Below the pieces are notes generated by a model. It did no database searches. It was given only the letters and a program-made list of their open reading frames with translations, and was not told where the DNA came from. This document shows positions 46,131-57,666 of a stretch of 64,000 bases of DNA, one piece after another. Numbering within the stretch: the first letter of the stretch is position 1; every line of letters begins with the position of its first letter. The stretch lies in the NCBI GenBank assembly GCA_003116995.1, contig BDSL01000044.1:124001-188000 (forward strand), in the 5' to 3' direction. A program made the translations under genes and the position numbers. This DNA is from Yamagishiella unicocca. Its lineage: Eukaryota; Chlorophyta; Chlorophyceae; Chlamydomonadales; Volvocaceae.

Positions 46131-48300
46131 TAAGCTCATCCAAGTAACGCATTTTTGGGGGCGGTTTCCTGTACGACAATCGGCTTGGGGCGGGAAAGCG
46201 TCGATGCTTACGCCGATAGCCGACACCTAACTCGATAGTTGGATATGTTTAGTGTTAAACATGTTTCTGGCAACATGCTGTGACGCAGCGGATGCTGAAA
46301 GCCTCTCCGTTCCGTCGTGCAACCGCGTTTCGGACGACATGTCTTCTTTTTCCCGGCCGGCGACCTCGATGTCCGATGCGTAATTGCACATGCGCTGGCT
46401 TGTACCGGTACGTTCGATGAAGTTAAGCAATCATCTGACACTTGTTCGATAGGTGCAAAACGCATCTCTTGCGCCTCGCAATCGAGGGCGAGACGGGCCG
46501 ACTACTTTCGTCAGTATTTACGGTGTGAGACACTTTGTAGACATCTTGAAATGGTGGTGCCCTTGTACCGCTGGCGCGTGGGTTCCGGCTTGTGCAACAT
46601 CCCGACTGCCTGCGTCTATGTCCGCAAAGTATGCACCGATATCCTAATGCATGTTTTCTATCTCTGATCCATTATGGGCCCTACCAATACCCAGGAGTGC
46701 ATATCCACCTTGCGTTGGGGTCAGAATTGCACCACTAAGCCGTGAAACTCCGTTGCGTGTGTAGTCGTGTGTAACCAGGTTCCACGTGTCTAGCCGGTTC
46801 CACGTGTCTAACCGGGCCTGACGATGGCCGCGGACGGCTACCCTGCGGAACGGAAAGACCACCGAATGACTCTGTCCCGTAGACAGCATATGTCCCGAGA
46901 GTTCCGATAAAGCAGCTTGGCACGCATAGCCTGTCAGCTACCCTCCCCGCTGTCGTCGTGTTAGTAGCATTGTAGTGGGGTTCCACACCTTTTCTTGCCC
47001 ATCGCCTGACATTGAAAGACACGCAGGAAGGAAAACTTAGCACAAACGGTCAATCTACCAGCAGCATACCAACGGCAGCCCAAGAAGCCCCCACCCAGAG
47101 AAAACAGCCGAACACTTGAGCGAGCAGAGCGTAACCCGACCCCCTAGATACAAAAGGAGAGACCTAAGCAGGGCCCCCATCGGTCGCGGGACCAACACAG
47201 GAACTGAACCTCAACCACCCGCAGCAAGGGGTGGTGAGCCCTTTTGCGGAATGCAAAGTGCCGCAAAGCCCAGCAGCTAGGACCCATTACTCCACGACCC
47301 CACGACAGATGAGGCGGTCCAGCAAAGCAACGCCAGGAGAGACAGTATCTGGCGCCTTCAAGGTAGCCGTTATTATCTCCGCCCAGCCGTGAGCGCCGCT
47401 ACGTCCCAGGCAAATTGTTGCGCTCCCCGAGTACCCACCACCACCTACACTTGACACCGGAAAACACCCACACCAACCCGCACGGCCTGCGGATCAACCA
47501 CCGCTTGAGCTATCGGGCAGCTCCAGGAATAGTGTCGCCTATAGGAGCACCGCACCGGAGTACTCTCCGCACCCACATGGGGAGCACCCCCCCAACTGCC
47601 GGGGCGTCGCCGCGTTTTTTACTATCCCATCGCTAGCCACCGTCCCCAGTTCTCCCGCCTTCGACCAAAACAAACCGACTTCGCAAAACGTTTCCTTGTG
47701 CCACGCGGTAGCCTAGCAGCGGCCGCTCTCGCTTAGTCAGCTGCCGAAGGTAGACATACGACATCCGTCTTTAGTTCTCAGGCATGCATCTCGCAACGCC
47801 GGTGATAAACGGTTTTCCTTTGTATGCGGTTTCCATGCACCCACCTTGCCCGTTTCAGTGCCGACCTACGGGTTACCTCTCAAACCTCATCATATGGAAG
47901 TTATCGACTAGGGAACCTGTAGCTGTGGCGGTGCCAGATGCTACATGTAGGCAGCCCGTGCGTCAGGTGCATCATTGCGTGCACGCATGCTTTTTCTGAG
48001 TCGCTCTGCAATATAGGCTTTGCTAGTCCTTGTGTGCGTACCTTCACATGCTGGTAGATTTATAGTTTCAAACTAACACCCCACACACGGGTCATAATAA
48101 TCACGAGAAGCGTACTTCATACTACCTACCCCACGCTGAAGGAAGTCAGTATTGTTACGTGAAATAACTACGAAAGGCAACCTCCTGACGCAATATACAC
48201 ATACATGCTTGTCACCCCTTTTGACAAGGGGTATCGGCTCTGTGCACGTGGTGAATGTATGCCTGAGAGAAGCAGAAACAAATGAGTCCGTGTAACGCAG
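46131..48300. other. Spacer between RBCS copies 2 and 3
   Basis: About 2.2 kb without a supported gene. Near 46986 the sequence CATCGCCTGACATTGAAAGA resembles the flank of the 9.26-kb element (9308-9330), and near 47215 a block matches 43920. Duplicated GTGTCTA(G/A)CCGG units lie at about 46785-46820. These look like scattered remnants of one repeat family. Confidence 0.45.
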
Positions 48301-48305
48301 TTACA
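48301..48305 (-). terminator. Poly(A) signal TGTAA of RBCS copy 3
   Basis: TGTAA on the minus strand 139 bp after the stop, closer than in copies 1 and 2 and without their shared 3' sequence. Confidence 0.55.
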
Positions 48306-48443
48306 AAGTCAAAACTGAGCACAATCGAAAAACTGAGCACAAAATTGACCCAGCAGCGATTTGGCTACAGGACGCGTCAGCACTTGAGCGCGACCGTGCG
48401 CCCCTCCCTTCGCCACTTAGGCTAAGCATTCAAAATTGAGCGC

Positions 48444-49630
48444 TTAGACCGAGCGCTTGTTGACGGGCTGGAAGTCCTTGGCGGACCTCGGGCGCTGCAC
48501 CAGGAAGCCCATGATCTGGACCTGCTTCTGGTTGTCGAAGGCGACCAGGCGCACGTACGAGTCGGGGAAGGCCTTGGTGCAGGCAACGATCTCACGCAGC
48601 ACCTGCATGGGGTCGCGGCAGCCGAACATGGGCAGCTTCCACATGGTCCAGTAGCGGTTGTCGTAGTAGAGCTGTGGGGGAGGGGAGGGAAAGGGGAACG
48701 AGGAGTTAATCCCAGAATTTTCTGCTATTTGAGACAACATTAGTGAAACATACTTCCGGCCTGATGCAGGATAGGAGGAGGATTCAATTCACTGGATTTC
48801 GGCCTTGCTTCAACCTCAAATGGCAAGTACACATCTGCCTTTCCTTGCTTCGACCTCAAATGGCAAGAACACATCTGCCTTACTAGAGTCGACATCGACG
48901 TGATGATACACATTATCGCGATGCATTATCTCTTTATTCCCCTGATCCCGACTTACGACGGAGACGGGGCCGAAGCGGATGCTCGACTCGCTGCTCACGT
49001 AGGCCTTGTCGGCCTCGGAGAACTCCAGGCACGGGACCCAGCCTGCGAATAGTAGATGATACCATGAACGTAAGCAAGAAAGCCGGCAGCATCAGCTGGA
49101 GGTTGCAATAGTCAAAGAACCAACAAACTTGGTTCCAGGGCCGCACTTTTCACCCGTTCAAACCCTTTCGTGACCGTGCATTACTAGTAAGATGGAATAT
49201 GGCCATGGGATTAGATGTTCTAGGTCAAGCCGCCTACCGTTGGCGACAATGTAGTCGACCTGAGCGGCGATCTGCTCGTCGGTCAGAGGCGGCAGGTAAG
49301 AGAAGGTCTCGAACATCCTGCAAGGATAAAACAGGGAGGAAATGGCGAGATGAGTCAAGTTCGATTGATGACGCTGATTCGGCAAGCTTACACTTCGCTG
49401 GCGCCTGTAACCTGCTTGCAGAGCGAATTTCCCTCCTTCCTTCCCGTCGCTGTGCGCAGTACTTACTTGTTGTTCACCGGGGTCCAGACCATCATCTTGT
49501 TGGCCTGAGCCGGGGCGACAACGGGGGTGGCCTTGACAGCCGGCTTCAGCGCGGCGCAAGGGCGCACGCTGCTGCGCTGGGGGCGCGCAACGGCGGCGGC
49601 CACGGAGGACTTGGCGATCAGAGCGGCCAT
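48444..49630 (-). CDS. RBCS: Rubisco small subunit, tandem copy 3
   Basis: Exons 49630-49467, 49317-49238, 49042-48957 and 48671-48444 have lengths identical to the other copies and give 185 residues. It has Leu4, FSEADK and GPVSV. It differs from both others by CTKAF for CTRAF and RPRSAKDF for RPASAKDF. Its promoter lacks the GTACGCTATCCGCCGTAC dyad found at copies 1 and 2, and its 3' UTR is unrelated. It is therefore the most diverged member of the array in its regulation. Confidence 0.97.
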
Positions 49631-51422
49631 TTTGTTTGAGGACTTCTTTGTCTGTCGACTGAAAAGTATTATTGACGGGAAGCCGTCGCGCTATATCGCA
49701 TCGCAAGCCATCAGGCCCAGCTTCCCTGGAGCCCACCCATCCTGACTTGGTCGATAAGCCTTCGTCGTCTATAAATAATGGTTAAGGCAGCACTTCCGCC
49801 GAAATTACAATCTGTTACAATTCACAGTGTCGCAAGCATTGTGCGGGCCCTAAAAGACATCTGACGTCACGTAATGCAGTCGTTCGGAGCCGCCCAGGCA
49901 GGGCCCTCCGCTGGGTATTATAGAGGGTGGACTAGAATGTAAAAATACGCTGCTTCACACGTGAGGGTGGCGTTTCGACTATGATGCTATATGCTTGCAC
50001 AACTTTGCCACGGGCATCGCGAGTTTGGACGACATCCCTGAATTCAACATTTATACCAAGTCCGACCGCTTACTCTTGGCAAGATTTTGCATGCCAGCGC
50101 TTGCCGCCGAACATACCGAAGGTGCCCTGACGCGCATTCATGACCCTCAGCCACCCTCTCCGATTTGGTCTCTGAATATCGTCGCGATGCTCTGGCTCAA
50201 CACAGCCGCCACAATCACAACACAACGCCCTTGGCATGCTAGCGGTTTCTTTGCCAGCTAGTAGATCATAAACAGCGGAAGTGTCAAGGGTCTACCGGAA
50301 CGGCGAAACCAATGGTGTTTAAAATATGGCATGCAACCCGCGTGCAGGGCATGGCAGCACAATGCTAGCGTACATGCTTGTCGCCGCACGAACTTAGGTA
50401 CAGAGGTGAACCGGCCAACACTCAAATCATGCGCCCACCGGCACGTGTGGGACCACCAACCGGACCATCGATCACATCCTCCTTAGTCCCACCCCCGCTA
50501 GATCTTTTGTGGCCTCATTTTGTCCTGGACCCAATGTCAACACGCAGGAGGGACAGCTTACTGCCAAAGGCAGTTAATAATGGTGCATCAATTTACTGTA
50601 CACAACTACGACCCCATGGTAGAAAATGACAGCAGCGACAGCGCCAGCAGGGCGATAAAGCCCCCCAGCAACGTTACTATCGCGCTTGGACGCAGCGCTT
50701 CTTAAGCCGTCCATGGGCGCTCCCACTAGAAGTTGACGGGAGCAGCCACCGCAGGTCATAGTATCGACACAGCACACTTCGCAAGCCCTGCCCTAGCCAC
50801 CACCGACAATACTCGGAATCATAGGCATGCCGCATCCGACGGCGGTTGTCAGCCATCCTGCCATAGCAATCATGGCGGAGCTTGTGCCGTCTTTGCAACG
50901 CTTCTCCCTCCTCACTAGCCCCCTCGAACGCGCCCTCAGCTGCCAGCGCGAAAGGGTGGCCGCTGGCGTTGCGCCCGCTCCTCCCTCTCCACGAGGTGGA
51001 GCAATCACCTACTAGGGAGAAGGGGCGAGCCTCCAATCAGCAATGCCGATCCCATAGTCCGCGGCAATTGCGCCTCTGGACAGCAGGCAGGGGGGGTTTG
51101 GGCGCCAGCTGTCCAAGCATGTTTCGCCGTAAACTGTACTGCGCCATGCTGGACCAAAACAATCGGCCTGCGCCCCTCACAACTACTAAACCCTAATCCA
51201 CCCGCGCCACCGAAGTCGTTACCCTCGGGGCAAGCCGGCGGCCTGCCATCCATCGCCATCACCGCTGCTGCTGAGTGTATCAGACCCGCCCAGTCCGGCA
51301 CCTCCCCATAGCTCCGTCGACATACCGTCACCACCCAGCATCTAAATGCCGCCACCACCGCTACACTGCCCTGGAGTCACGCACCCACCCACCATGCACC
51401 CCTCCACCATGCACCCAACCCT
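49631..51422. other. RBCS copy 3 promoter and HSF 3' side; no certain gene
   Basis: A TATTTATAG motif on the minus strand lies near 49768-49776, 140 bp upstream of RBCS copy 3. Minus-strand open stretches at about 51036-50677 and 50777-50574 have hydrophobic parts but no domain, start context or splice chain. They may be HSF 3' UTR or a small unrecognised gene. Confidence 0.4.
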
Positions 51423-54400
51423 CTAGTCCTCCAGCACCGACGAGAGCCCCCGCAGGTCCATTCCAAGCCCCGACGAGCTGTCCGCCGGCTGAGCGCTGTT
51501 CGCGGTCATAATCTGCGCCCACACGTCGTCGGCGAAGTCGCTGTCGCTGGGCAGCACGAGCTCTCCCGACGCCATGGAACGCAGCGTGTTCATCAAGTCC
51601 AGCGGCAGGCCCATCACGTCGTCGTCGTCGCCATCGGGGCTGGACACCGTGGGGTTGTCGTTCACCAGCAGCGCCGGGCTCAATGCGTCCCCGTGCGCCG
51701 GCATCAGCGGTGCCATGGAGCCTATGGCGGGCAGGCCTGATGGCACCGGCAGGCCGGCGGCCATGGACTGTGTGGGCGGAGCCATGGTGGCGGTCAGGAT
51801 GGGTATCATGGTGTGCACATGGGAGCTGGGGCCGGAGCTGGGCGCAGGTATCCCAGGCGCGCTGGCGGCGGCGGCGGCTGTGGGCAGGGTGAAGGCGGGG
51901 CCGCCAGGGCCTTTGACGCTGGCCGCGCAGCTGGTCGGAAGAACCCCGTTGGCCAACTGGTGTTAGGGAGTAGCCGGGGGGGCGGGGGCGGGCAGCATTC
52001 CACGAGGGAGGGGGGAGGGAGGGAGGCTGCGTGAGTCAGGCGGCGGTGGACAACATGCAGGCGACGGTTCCATAACATAAGGCGCGATGTATGACACGTG
52101 AGGACGCAGGGACACACACACTCGCGGTTCGTGGAACGACGCTCGTGTCTGGCGGTGCGCTGGGGATACACTGCAAGCCAGGGGCCAGCAGCACAATCGC
52201 AGTTGAAACGAGGGCAGATACCCCTGACCCCATTGCTTGTACCAGACCGCTCCCCGCTGCTGCCCGCATGCCACCCCACCGCGCCGCCCCACGACGCCCC
52301 GGGCAACAGCAGTGACCCCCCGCCTGCACACGAACACCACGTGGCCAGATCCTGCGTTCCTTCGCCGCCGCTGCAACGCACGCCCAAACCCTCACCCTCA
52401 CCGGCAAGACGGTTAGACCCACGGGCCCGTTGGCCTGCTGAAGTTGGTGTGAAGCAAGCGGCTCCGGCTTTGGGACAATGATTGCATCGCTGCTGTCCAC
52501 GATGGCGGCGGGACTGGGCGCCACCGCCGGCGCCAAGCCAAGTCCTAGACCCGCCAACCCCAGGCTGGGTAATCCCAGGCCCGGCGGCCCCTGATATGGC
52601 TGGATGGCGGTCGTGACCAGCGGTACGGCCGACATGTCTGCTCCCCCAGGCGCCATGCCCACTGCGAGGCAGGAGCAACGGCACCGTAAGATACCACCAG
52701 GGGTGGAGGAAAGTCGACGGTACGACCACGCCGCAGGAGCGGAAACACACCCTCTGTACGCTCAATGGCATCATAGTTCAGTATGTCCCTGCTTGTGCCG
52801 AACGCTTGATCACGCTAAACGCACGCGCTAGACAGATGCGATGGGAAGGGGCTGCGAGCGAGGGGCGGCGTGCTCGTAAGGCCGATGACGCGAATCATGA
52901 CGGGGCAGACAGGGGTCGCGACCCCCACCCCACGGCATGCGCGGTTCCGCTGGTGCTTACAACCCAGGAAGTCTCTAGACCCAACACACCAGGTTCCTCG
53001 CGTACAACCCGCGTACAACAAGTCTCGAGGATTCCACACACCGGGTTCCTCGCGTTGTGGTGTTTTGCATGGTAGGCGAGCAACCTCGCGCATGCGGGCG
53101 AACTGCCGTCCCTCGCCCCAGCCTCATAGTCTATACACACGATCCGGCAAGGGACCGGCTTCGTGCAGCCCCCACCCCTAACCACCCCAAGCAGCAAGCT
53201 TGCCCGACGGTTCCGCCGGCCCCCCACCCCGTCGCCGCGTTGCGAATGTGAACTGACGTGCACCTACTGGAGTGGCTTGCCGGCGCTGGCACCAGGGCGG
53301 GAGACGGGGGGCAGGGCTGCTCCTGAATGGTGACGCTTGGGACGCACGGCCCCTGCAAGTGCCGCGGCGCGGACGCGGGCGAAGGAGGGTCAGTGTGGTA
53401 CGCAGGTGACGCGGGAGCCAAGGGCATTCATGGAGCACGGTAACGTCTGCGCAAGTCTACCCAGCACCGCCACCAGCTGGAAACATACACCGTATGCAGG
53501 GCCCCGTACTTCCCGTTCCGGAAAAGGCCCACACACGCAAGGCGTCTCCTCGCGGACCGCCGGAAGGCCCCATGTCCCTCTCCTGCCCTTCCCTGTCGCT
53601 CAGGTCCCCCGCCACCCCGCTCTCATCCCCCGCCCCACCCCCCGTCACCCTGCTCTGATCCCCGACTTGTGCCGCTTGCGCCGGCGCAGATACCCAACCC
53701 CTCCCTGCGCGGATTGCGCTCAATCACACCAGCTGCCCCCTTTGCATAACACGAACCTCCCGCGCCAACGGGTCGCACTTCTACCTGGCCGCCTGTGTCC
53801 GGCGGCGCGCGATGTGTCCCGCCAGACACCGCCTCGATATGTGCCTTCCGGTTCGTGCATGCCGCAGTTGTGCACTTCGCTCCGCCCCCCTTCCGTTCCA
53901 TCCGTACCTATGTGGAAAACGCATGTCCCCCCTCGTCCCAAACCGCCATGTGGGTTTCCATAAGCCCCTGGTCCCAAACCGCCATGTGCGTTTCCATAAG
54001 CCCCACCTGTGTGCCGATCGCCAAGCTGTTGAACGCCCCCGTCATGTCGCCTGTCATGTCCTCCGCGGACGACAGCAGCGACTGGAACGACCGCAGCATG
54101 AGCTCGCTGAGGGCGTCGTGCCCACTCCCAGCGCCGTCGCCGCCACCCACGCCGCCGCCAGCGGCAGTGACAGCACCATTCGGGTTGTACTGCACCAGCT
54201 GCTGCTGCTGTTGCTGCTGCTGTTGCTGCTGCTGTTGCTGGTGGTGGTGGTGGTGGTGGTGATGATGGTTGTACTGGTGCTGCACTGGGATGCCACTGGC
54301 CGAGCCATTGGACAACGTGTCGTCACCGCCGGAGCAATTTGGTGAGCCGGTGGCGGCAGCGGCTACGCCAGCTCCGGACACGTTATCCGCCATGTCCGCG

Positions 54401-56643
54401 TCAATGGCCTCGCAGATACCGACCCCGCCCCCAGCGTCCACGTCAACAGCGGACTCACCCCGCGCCCGGCGCTTCTTCCGGGCGGCCGTCCCAACGGCTG
54501 ACGGGTACGCGGCTGATGGCGTAACGCGGGTGTGACGCAGGCCAGGCAAGGGTAGGGGCAGGGAAAGGGAAAGGGAAAGGTTGATGGGAGGGCGGTAGGG
54601 GCTGTGGCCGGGGACAAGGCGAAGAGGTCACATGCGGCAGGCAGGGGCTGCTGACGGATCGCCAATGGGCTGAAAAGCTGCGCCGGGTGCTTCGCCTTGC
54701 GGCACCTGGCACGGAGCCAGGTCAGGCACGGAGCCCCCACACGCATACTCGGTCGCGGACCGGAAGAAACATACCCACGTGTGCTCCGTCACTGTTCCTC
54801 TGTCCACCTCAGATAGACACACGCCCCCTGTGTCGCAACATGCCCGCTTAGTTCCTAAACGCACAGGCGCTAGTGTGCTTCCATCCTCCCAGCGTTGACA
54901 CAGAGTCCCGGTGCCATCCGTCTCGCTTCCGGCCCCCGGCCCTCCTCGCCCGCGTGCTGCCCACACGGCATCAGCCGCCATCAGCCTTGTAAGCCCCCCC
55001 GCCCAGTCCTCCGGGCCCCTCAGCCTCTTGTGCCCCCCCCCCCCGCACCAACTATCCTGTCCCGTCGCGTAAAACGGTTTTTACAAGCCCCCCAGTCCTC
55101 CTGGCCTTGCTGTCTACCCCACACAGCGCGCCGCGGCAGCCCTCCGCCTTGTAGCGCCCCCCCCCCCAGTCGTGTAACTGGGTCTTCTCGTGACACCCCC
55201 GCCCCTCCGTCGTCCTCCTGGCCTTGCTGCCTACCCCACACAGCGCGCACGGCGGCAGCCATCCGCGAACGTCCGGCACCGACATGCGGCCTCCGAAACC
55301 ACTCACGTGCATTGGCCAGGCGCTGCACCCCTCCGGTTGCCATCGTGGACAGCATGCGCTGGAACACGGCGGGGTTCTTGAACGCCGCCGCGAACATGTT
55401 GATCATCGTTTGCTGCTTGGCCTCCGTCGAGTCCAACCGGGACTGCAGCTCACGCAGCTTTGCGTCGGAGCTCTGCTGCTGTTGCCGCACGCGCACCAAC
55501 TCAACCATGAGGACGTTCTTATCGCGCTTGAGGTTATCGATCTCCTCGCGGAACCCGCCGTACGCGCCGATTTCAATCGCTGGCGCGGTCGAGCCGGCCG
55601 CAACCAGCGCGGTGCTGGGCAACGCTGCGGCCGCCGCGATGTTCGCGGCGGCGGCGACAGCGGCAGCGCCGTGGCTGCTGTGGCCGTGGGGCTGGCTGCT
55701 GGAGGGTTTGCGGCGGTGAATGCCGCGGAGCTGCTCCTTCTTGCCTCGCACAAAGTGCTCATTAGCAAACTCCCAGCGGTCAGGGTCGACTTTCCGGAAG
55801 CCCTACGCCGAGCAGGGTCGAGGGAACGGCAGGAAGGGGTGCTGTAAGGTCGGTGCGGGGCCGCACGTGGTTGGGCTCTCAACGTGCCGTCGACAAGACT
55901 TCAAGTTGCAGCTCAGGTCGGGTGAAGTGCTGGGCTGCAGGGCATGTTCGGATTGCTAGAGCTGCCGTGGAGCGTTCCTGCACCTGCCTCCTGGGGCCCG
56001 CAACCCACGCGCCGTGCCACCCAGGGCCCCAGGTAGGCGCTTCTTCCCGAGCACACGGTGCCATGACATCTCGTAGATGCGTATGTACGCCTATATAGTA
56101 GCGCGCGATGCAAAGGTTGGAAACGCTACTTACATAAGTATTAAGCTGCCGGACGAAACTGGAGAAGTTATTGTGCTTGAAGTGCTTGGGCAGCAGGTCC
56201 CGCGCAAACTCGGGCGGCTTCCACACGACAAAGCTGCGGATAGCGTGCAGGTGGGTCAGGAGCTAGGTGTAACCGGCTACGTCACAATTCACGGACGGCC
56301 AAAGCCGCCCAAAGCATTAAGTGCACGCCGATGCAGAAATAACATCGGTGGAGAGCCGACGCTACGAAACTAATTGTACATTTCAACATGAATTGGCTGG
56401 CGCGTTTGGCCGCACCTGGCTCCATCGGCTCCCCAAGAAACGATGCTGTCAGTGCCTGGGTCATCAACAAGGTCATACCTGCAGTAGAAACCACTTAACA
56501 TATTTACAACACGCTATGCGCTTGCAGTTCGGTCCGAAGGACACGCAGCCAACGCAGCGATGCTTCCCCGCGCTAAGTTGCCAGCCCCAAAATGCTCACG
56601 TCTTGATGAGAAATGGAGGTGGTTGATTTGCAGGGTTGGTCAT
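51423..56643 (-). CDS. HSF1: Heat shock transcription factor, HSF1-like
   Basis: Eight exons with exact phases: 56643-56600, 56478-56416, 56233-56134, 55802-55307, 54512-54007, 53352-53268, 52661-52423 and 51956-51423; 688 residues. The DNA-binding domain (about 9-102) starts [14 protein letters not shown] and runs through [40 protein letters not shown] and RGIHRRKP. The coiled-coil HR-A/B (about 154-220) begins [15 protein letters not shown] nuclear localisation signal, [10 protein letters not shown], opens exon 5, which also has nine His and fourteen Gln in a row. The C-terminus holds an AHA-like acidic activator, [10 protein letters not shown]. The protein trimerises on nGAAnnTTCn sites and drives chaperone genes under heat and proteotoxic stress. 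Exon 5 may start at 54497 instead. The symbol assumes it is the alga's single class-A-like HSF. Confidence 0.9.
53935..54006. repeat. 36-bp direct duplication at an HSF splice donor
   Basis: Two 36-bp copies (53935-53970 and 53971-54006) differ at few positions and lie directly after the exon 5 donor. Unspliced, they encode [11 protein letters not shown] twice in frame, then a stop about 33 codons past the exon. Confidence 0.75.
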
Positions 56644-56942
56644 GGCGTTCTCCAGCTTCTAGACCGTCAGCGCCGAGGCCAGAGAATGGCCAGGTACTAC
56701 AACGCACTTACTGCTAAAAATAGCTCACGAACGGGTATTTGATATTTGTTATAGTATTGAATTAAAGAAGCGTGTCATAGGGGGCCTGGGCAACCCCCAA
56801 GAAATGAAACGCTCCGGGATTAGTTCATTCCCTGCGGCAAACAACGTGGTCTGCGCTAATGCGCTGTAGTTTTGTGATTGCGATTTCCTCCTCAGTTGGC
56901 GAGTGTTTGCGAGCCGCACGTGGGTTGCAAGCTATGGAAGGA

Positions 56943-56950
56943 GAATGTTC
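56943..56950. promoter_or_regulatory. Heat shock element upstream of HSF
   Basis: GAATGTTC (nGAAnnTTCn) lies 300 bp upstream of the HSF ATG, followed by CAGAC as an imperfect third module. A GTACATATAAAACG motif is 10 bp further on. The dyad suggests autoregulation, but one 6-of-6 match in a kilobase can be chance. Confidence 0.4.
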
Positions 56951-57222
56951 CAGACGCCGTACATATAAAACGACCATGGAGCGCGACCAAACGTTGTCTG
57001 TGCTGCCATTTTGCTTTACAAAAGACCGTCTCAGCGATAACATTTCGTAATACCGCGTTTCTTAAGGACGCATCCCGGCCCTCCGAAGACGAATCGCGTA
57101 CCGTTCAGGCACCGCCATTGCTTGAGGGCATAGCATTAGCAACCACGCTGTGCTCAGTCGTATCATTGTGCCCACGGCGAGTGCGTGTGGGTTGCTTCGC
57201 TCTTCCACAGACCCAAGGGACG

Positions 57223-57227
57223 TTACA
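57223..57227 (-). terminator. Poly(A) signal TGTAA of the CBM48 gene
   Basis: Only TGTAA noted on the minus strand between the CBM48 coding end and the HSF start. It puts the CBM48 transcript end near 57.2 kb, about 570 bp from the HSF start codon. Confidence 0.5.
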
Positions 57228-57666
57228 TTTCCGTGCGGCTTCGTTGATCCTAACTCCAACCTACGCCCTACGGCGTCCGATCTTCTGTTATACACTTGAT
57301 TTGGCTCGTTGCAGTCCATTTGGGTGCCGGCCGGGGGCTTCCAGCGGTCCTCCCAGGGGCCCCCAACACTGTTGATGTGCGGGGGCCATACCTCTCGAGG
57401 ACCCAAGCTCCAGGGCGGGTATCCGGCCGCCCGTAACAGTGCAGTGTCATACCCGAGGGCTCCTGGTCCCAAGCTACTGCACAAGCAGGATGCTGTTCGT
57501 TTCGCCCTGTCGTACCAAATGACAGGGCAAGGGTGGGGGGGCCGGCGTGCGTGTATGTCAAATGTTCTGATGACAGGCCTTGTTGTGACAAGAAAGGCGG
57601 GGAAGTAGACTCGTGCGTCCGGCCGCATCAGCCGGTGCGAGTGACTGGTCCAGACCAGCAGGTACC

